A stretch of DNA of 7,862 nt. Origin: DASXYG01 sp036502625 (lineage in GTDB: Bacteria > Actinomycetota > Actinomycetes > Streptosporangiales > Streptosporangiaceae). The notes under the pieces are model-generated. The model ran no database searches, was not told the DNA's origin, and worked only from the letters and a program-made list of their open reading frames with translations. Shown here piece by piece: positions 6,660 through 7,862 of this stretch (position 1 is the stretch's first letter; every line of letters starts with the position of its first letter). The translations under genes and the position numbers were made by a program. The stretch covers positions 1 through 7,862 of the forward strand of contig DASXYG010000051.1 of assembly GCA_036502625.1 (NCBI GenBank). The letters run 5' to 3'.

Positions 6660-7253
6660 TCAGCCGAAGTCGACGTCCGCGCAGGAGTAGAAGGCGTTGC
6701 CGGTGTCCGCGATGTCCCAGACACCGAGGATGAGGTGCCGCCCGTGCAGCCCGGTCGGCATCGTGCCCTGCTGCGACCAGTCACCGGACGGCCGCTGCCC
6801 GCCGAGCTCGTCATCGAGGAACGGCGTGAGGTTCAGCGCCGCGCGCGTGAGCGGCTTCGTGGGGTCGTAGCCGCTGTTCGTCACGAAGAACCGGAACGAG
6901 GTCGTGGCGTGAATGGCCGTGAAGTGCCAGGCGAAGGTGTACCCCTGCCCGCCGGTGACCTTCTCCGCAGGCCACCCGCCTCCACGCGGATCGTCCAGCG
7001 GCGCCCAGTTGCTGTTCCCGGCGGCGCAGATCTGCCCATCCGCGGGCCCTGCCTGCGGAAACCCCTTGGGCCCCTCGACGCTCTGCGGCTCGTACTGGAT
7101 CGCCCCGCACCCGGTCACCTCACCGGTGGAACACCGGTAGCTCCGGCTGGGCGGATTGGTCGTGTACCCGTGCCCGTACGCGGCGCCGCTGACAACAAGC
7201 GACCCCGCAACCGCAACCACCCCGCCAAGAATCAAGGTCGTCCGTCGACGCAT
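6660..7253 (-). CDS. Secreted AA10 lytic polysaccharide monooxygenase (chitin-binding protein type)
   Basis: This encodes 197 residues, a single AA10 domain with no extra carbohydrate-binding module. A signal peptide (RRR at 2-4, hydrophobic 7-22, A-Y-G before cleavage) leaves His28 as the first mature residue (HGY...). That is essential: His28 and His115 (TAIHATTSFRFF) form the copper histidine brace, with Ala113 and Phe188 in axial positions. The motifs IQYEPQSVEG, KGFPQAGPADG, LTRAALNLTPF and VWDIADTGNAFY closely follow the chitin-active CBP21 of Serratia, including Tyr54 and Glu60. It is therefore likely a copper-dependent, C1-oxidising enzyme that cleaves crystalline chitin outside the cell, aiding chitinases; the substrate is inferred. 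Cys41/Cys49 match the first CBP21 disulfide. The second is missing, and Cys76 and Cys191 occur instead. AGGAG lies six bases before the ATG. The signal-peptide codons are unusually T-rich (CTT, GTT, ATT, TTG). Confidence 0.97.
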   Translation of the reverse strand: MRRRTTLILGGVVAVAGSLVVSGAAYGHGYTTNPPSRSYRCSTGEVTGCGAIQYEPQSVEGPKGFPQAGPADGQICAAGNSNWAPLDDPRGGGWPAEKVTGGQGYTFAWHFTAIHATTSFRFFVTNSGYDPTKPLTRAALNLTPFLDDELGGQRPSGDWSQQGTMPTGLHGRHLILGVWDIADTGNAFYSCADVDFG

Positions 7254-7259
7254 GCCACT

Positions 7260-7264
7260 CTCCT
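7260..7264 (-). promoter_or_regulatory. Ribosome binding site of the LPMO gene
   Basis: The minus strand reads AGGAG six bases before the ATG at 7253, within a longer purine run (GGAGAGGAGAG). Together with the signal peptide starting right at this ATG, it excludes the much longer upstream in-frame extension. Confidence 0.8.
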
Positions 7265-7308
7265 CTCCAAAGCCCCCAGCACCGCCCCCAGCCCGAGTTT
7301 CACCCTTT

Positions 7309-7314
7309 CTTATA
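7309..7314 (-). promoter_or_regulatory. Candidate -10 element of the LPMO promoter
   Basis: The minus strand reads TATAAG, a strong AT-rich -10 in otherwise GC-rich DNA, giving a leader of about 50 bases. A matching -35 is not evident at 16-18 bases. Its upstream edge overlaps the palindrome at 7313-7327. Confidence 0.6.
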
Positions 7315-7327
7315 GGAAACTTTCCTA
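7313..7327. promoter_or_regulatory. 15-bp palindrome TAGGAAA-C-TTTCCTA over the LPMO promoter, probable operator
   Basis: A perfect 7+1+7 inverted repeat of unusually low GC sits in the spacer just upstream of, and touching, the candidate -10 of the LPMO gene. This is the classic place for a repressor site. It does not resemble the DasR site (ACTGGTCTAGACCAGT type) known for chitin and GlcNAc genes. I believe similar TTAGGAAA/TTTCCTAA motifs precede other secreted glycan-degrading genes in actinomycetes, but I cannot name the binding protein with confidence. Confidence 0.7.
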
Positions 7328-7444
7328 ACCATCCGAGAACGTAACCACCCAACCCCCCTCCGTCAACCCCTGCCCCCCGACCCCCACGTGCCTGTACGTT
7401 GGGCGAATCCGGTGGCCGCCCCGCGCGACCTGCGGCAGCGGCGC

Positions 7445-7450
7445 TAGCCT
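7445..7450 (+). promoter_or_regulatory. Candidate -10 element of the MazG-like gene
   Basis: TAGCCT fits TAnnnT and lies about 50 bases before the ATG at 7500. No clear -35 is seen at the usual spacing. Confidence 0.3.
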
Positions 7451-7490
7451 GGATTCCCGCGTTGCGGCGGACCGGCCGTCGTCCCGCATG

Positions 7491-7497
7491 GGAGGGG
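7491..7497 (+). promoter_or_regulatory. Ribosome binding site deciding the start at 7500
   Basis: GGAGGGG lies just before the ATG at 7500-7502. The upstream in-frame ATG at 7488 directly abuts this purine run and has no such site of its own, so the start at 7500 is preferred. Confidence 0.7.
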
Positions 7498-7499
7498 CA

Positions 7500-7805
7500 A
7501 TGTCCGACCTGACTCCGCGTGTGCTCGAGGAGGTCGCCCAGGAACGCGCCTGGCGCAAGACCCGCTGGGCCAACCAGGCGTTCCCGGACGGCACCGGCAC
7601 CCCCGCGGCCCGCGAATCCGCCGAGGAAGCCCGCCGCTGGCGCCAAACCGCCTCCCGCACCGGCAACCTCAGATGGCGCGACATGCTGACGGAAGAGGTC
7701 TACGGCGCCTTCGCCGAATCCGACCCCGCCCGCCTCCGCGCCCGCCTAACCCACGTAGCCGCCGTAGCGGTGGCGTGGATCGAAGACATCGAATCCCGCG
7801 AGTAA
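7500..7805 (+). CDS. Small helical protein, MazG-like nucleotide pyrophosphohydrolase family (tentative)
   Basis: This 101-residue protein starts MSDLTPRVLEEV. It has the pattern RWANQAFPDGTGTP, then WRDMLTEEVYGAFAESDP, then a helix LTHVAAVAVAWIEDIESRE. I associate this order (W-x-x-Q-x-x-PDGTG, WRD-x-L-x-EEV, VAAVA-x-x-WIE) with small proteins common in actinomycetes and their phages that are annotated as hypothetical or MazG-like NTP pyrophosphohydrolases. That family uses clustered acidic residues on two helices to bind magnesium. Here the first cluster is EEVYG rather than EExxE, and the following helix has RLTHV where an acidic residue is usual, so catalysis is doubtful. No signal peptide or membrane segment is seen. 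It is a single gene with its own ribosome binding site, and it runs away from the LPMO gene. The CDS itself is well supported; the function is not. Confidence 0.75.
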   Translation: MSDLTPRVLEEVAQERAWRKTRWANQAFPDGTGTPAARESAEEARRWRQTASRTGNLRWRDMLTEEVYGAFAESDPARLRARLTHVAAVAVAWIEDIESRE

Positions 7806-7862
7806 CCCCCCCCCGTCCCTCCCCCGGACGAGCACCCCCCGCAACCACCCCCATCCGCCCCC

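Noticed and set aside
2360..6814. A 1484-codon open frame on the minus strand antisense to hrpA, and a 1010-codon plus-strand frame at 3658-6690
   Set aside because: Both are composition shadows of high-GC genes. Their translations are Arg/Ala/Gly/Pro- or Val/Gln/His-rich with no domain, and they run through well-supported hrpA, SRPBCC, tetR and LPMO genes.
7254..7646. Long N-terminal extension of the LPMO
   Set aside because: It would bury the signal peptide and prevent a free N-terminal histidine, which the copper site needs. A ribosome binding site and promoter lie in this stretch.
7806..7862. A gene entering from the right edge
   Set aside because: The C-rich stretch has open frames only by composition; no start, ribosome binding site or recognisable peptide is seen.

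Overview
The window is very GC-rich chromosomal DNA (roughly 70% GC or more by eye). It shows strong C/G preference at third codon positions, actinobacterial gene families (an Hanks-type kinase with an Ala/Pro/Gly-rich tail, a long-form HrpA, an AA10 LPMO, TetR/SRPBCC pairs) and few intergenic bases. This points to a filamentous or soil actinomycete. A member of the Streptosporangiales/Thermomonosporaceae or Streptomyces type is my best guess, but the genus cannot be fixed from this sequence. I see no mobile element, CRISPR array, tRNA or rRNA.

Layout: (1) 1-1305, minus strand: the N-terminal 435 codons of a Ser/Thr protein kinase whose C-terminal half lies beyond the left edge. Its linker ends in a near-perfect 16-copy, 15-bp tandem repeat (1-240) encoding APSGA/APPGA. 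(2) 1306-1504: divergent promoter region. (3) 1505-5521, plus strand: complete hrpA, a 1338-residue DEAH-box RNA helicase with an odd rare-codon insertion between its two RecA domains. (4) 5536-5967, minus: small SRPBCC (START-like) protein, convergent with hrpA. (5) 6011-6613, plus: TetR-family regulator, divergent from the SRPBCC gene. The 43-bp gap between them holds two abutting 16-bp palindromes, almost certainly the TetR operators. (6) 6660-7253, minus: secreted AA10 lytic polysaccharide monooxygenase, convergent with tetR, with a 15-bp palindrome over its promoter. (7) 7500-7805, plus: small helical protein resembling actinobacterial/phage MazG-like nucleotide pyrophosphohydrolases. The last ~57 bases (7806-7862) are C-rich, with nothing I can support.

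The genes do not form one pathway. Each is its own transcription unit, with strands alternating from gene to gene. The only clear functional pairing is tetR with the divergent SRPBCC gene. The LPMO is an independently regulated polysaccharide-degradation gene. I found no convincing new multi-gene system. The best second-look items are the double operator in the tetR/SRPBCC gap, the kinase linker minisatellite, the in-frame insertion in HrpA, the LPMO promoter palindrome, and an excess of the hexamer CGTACG.
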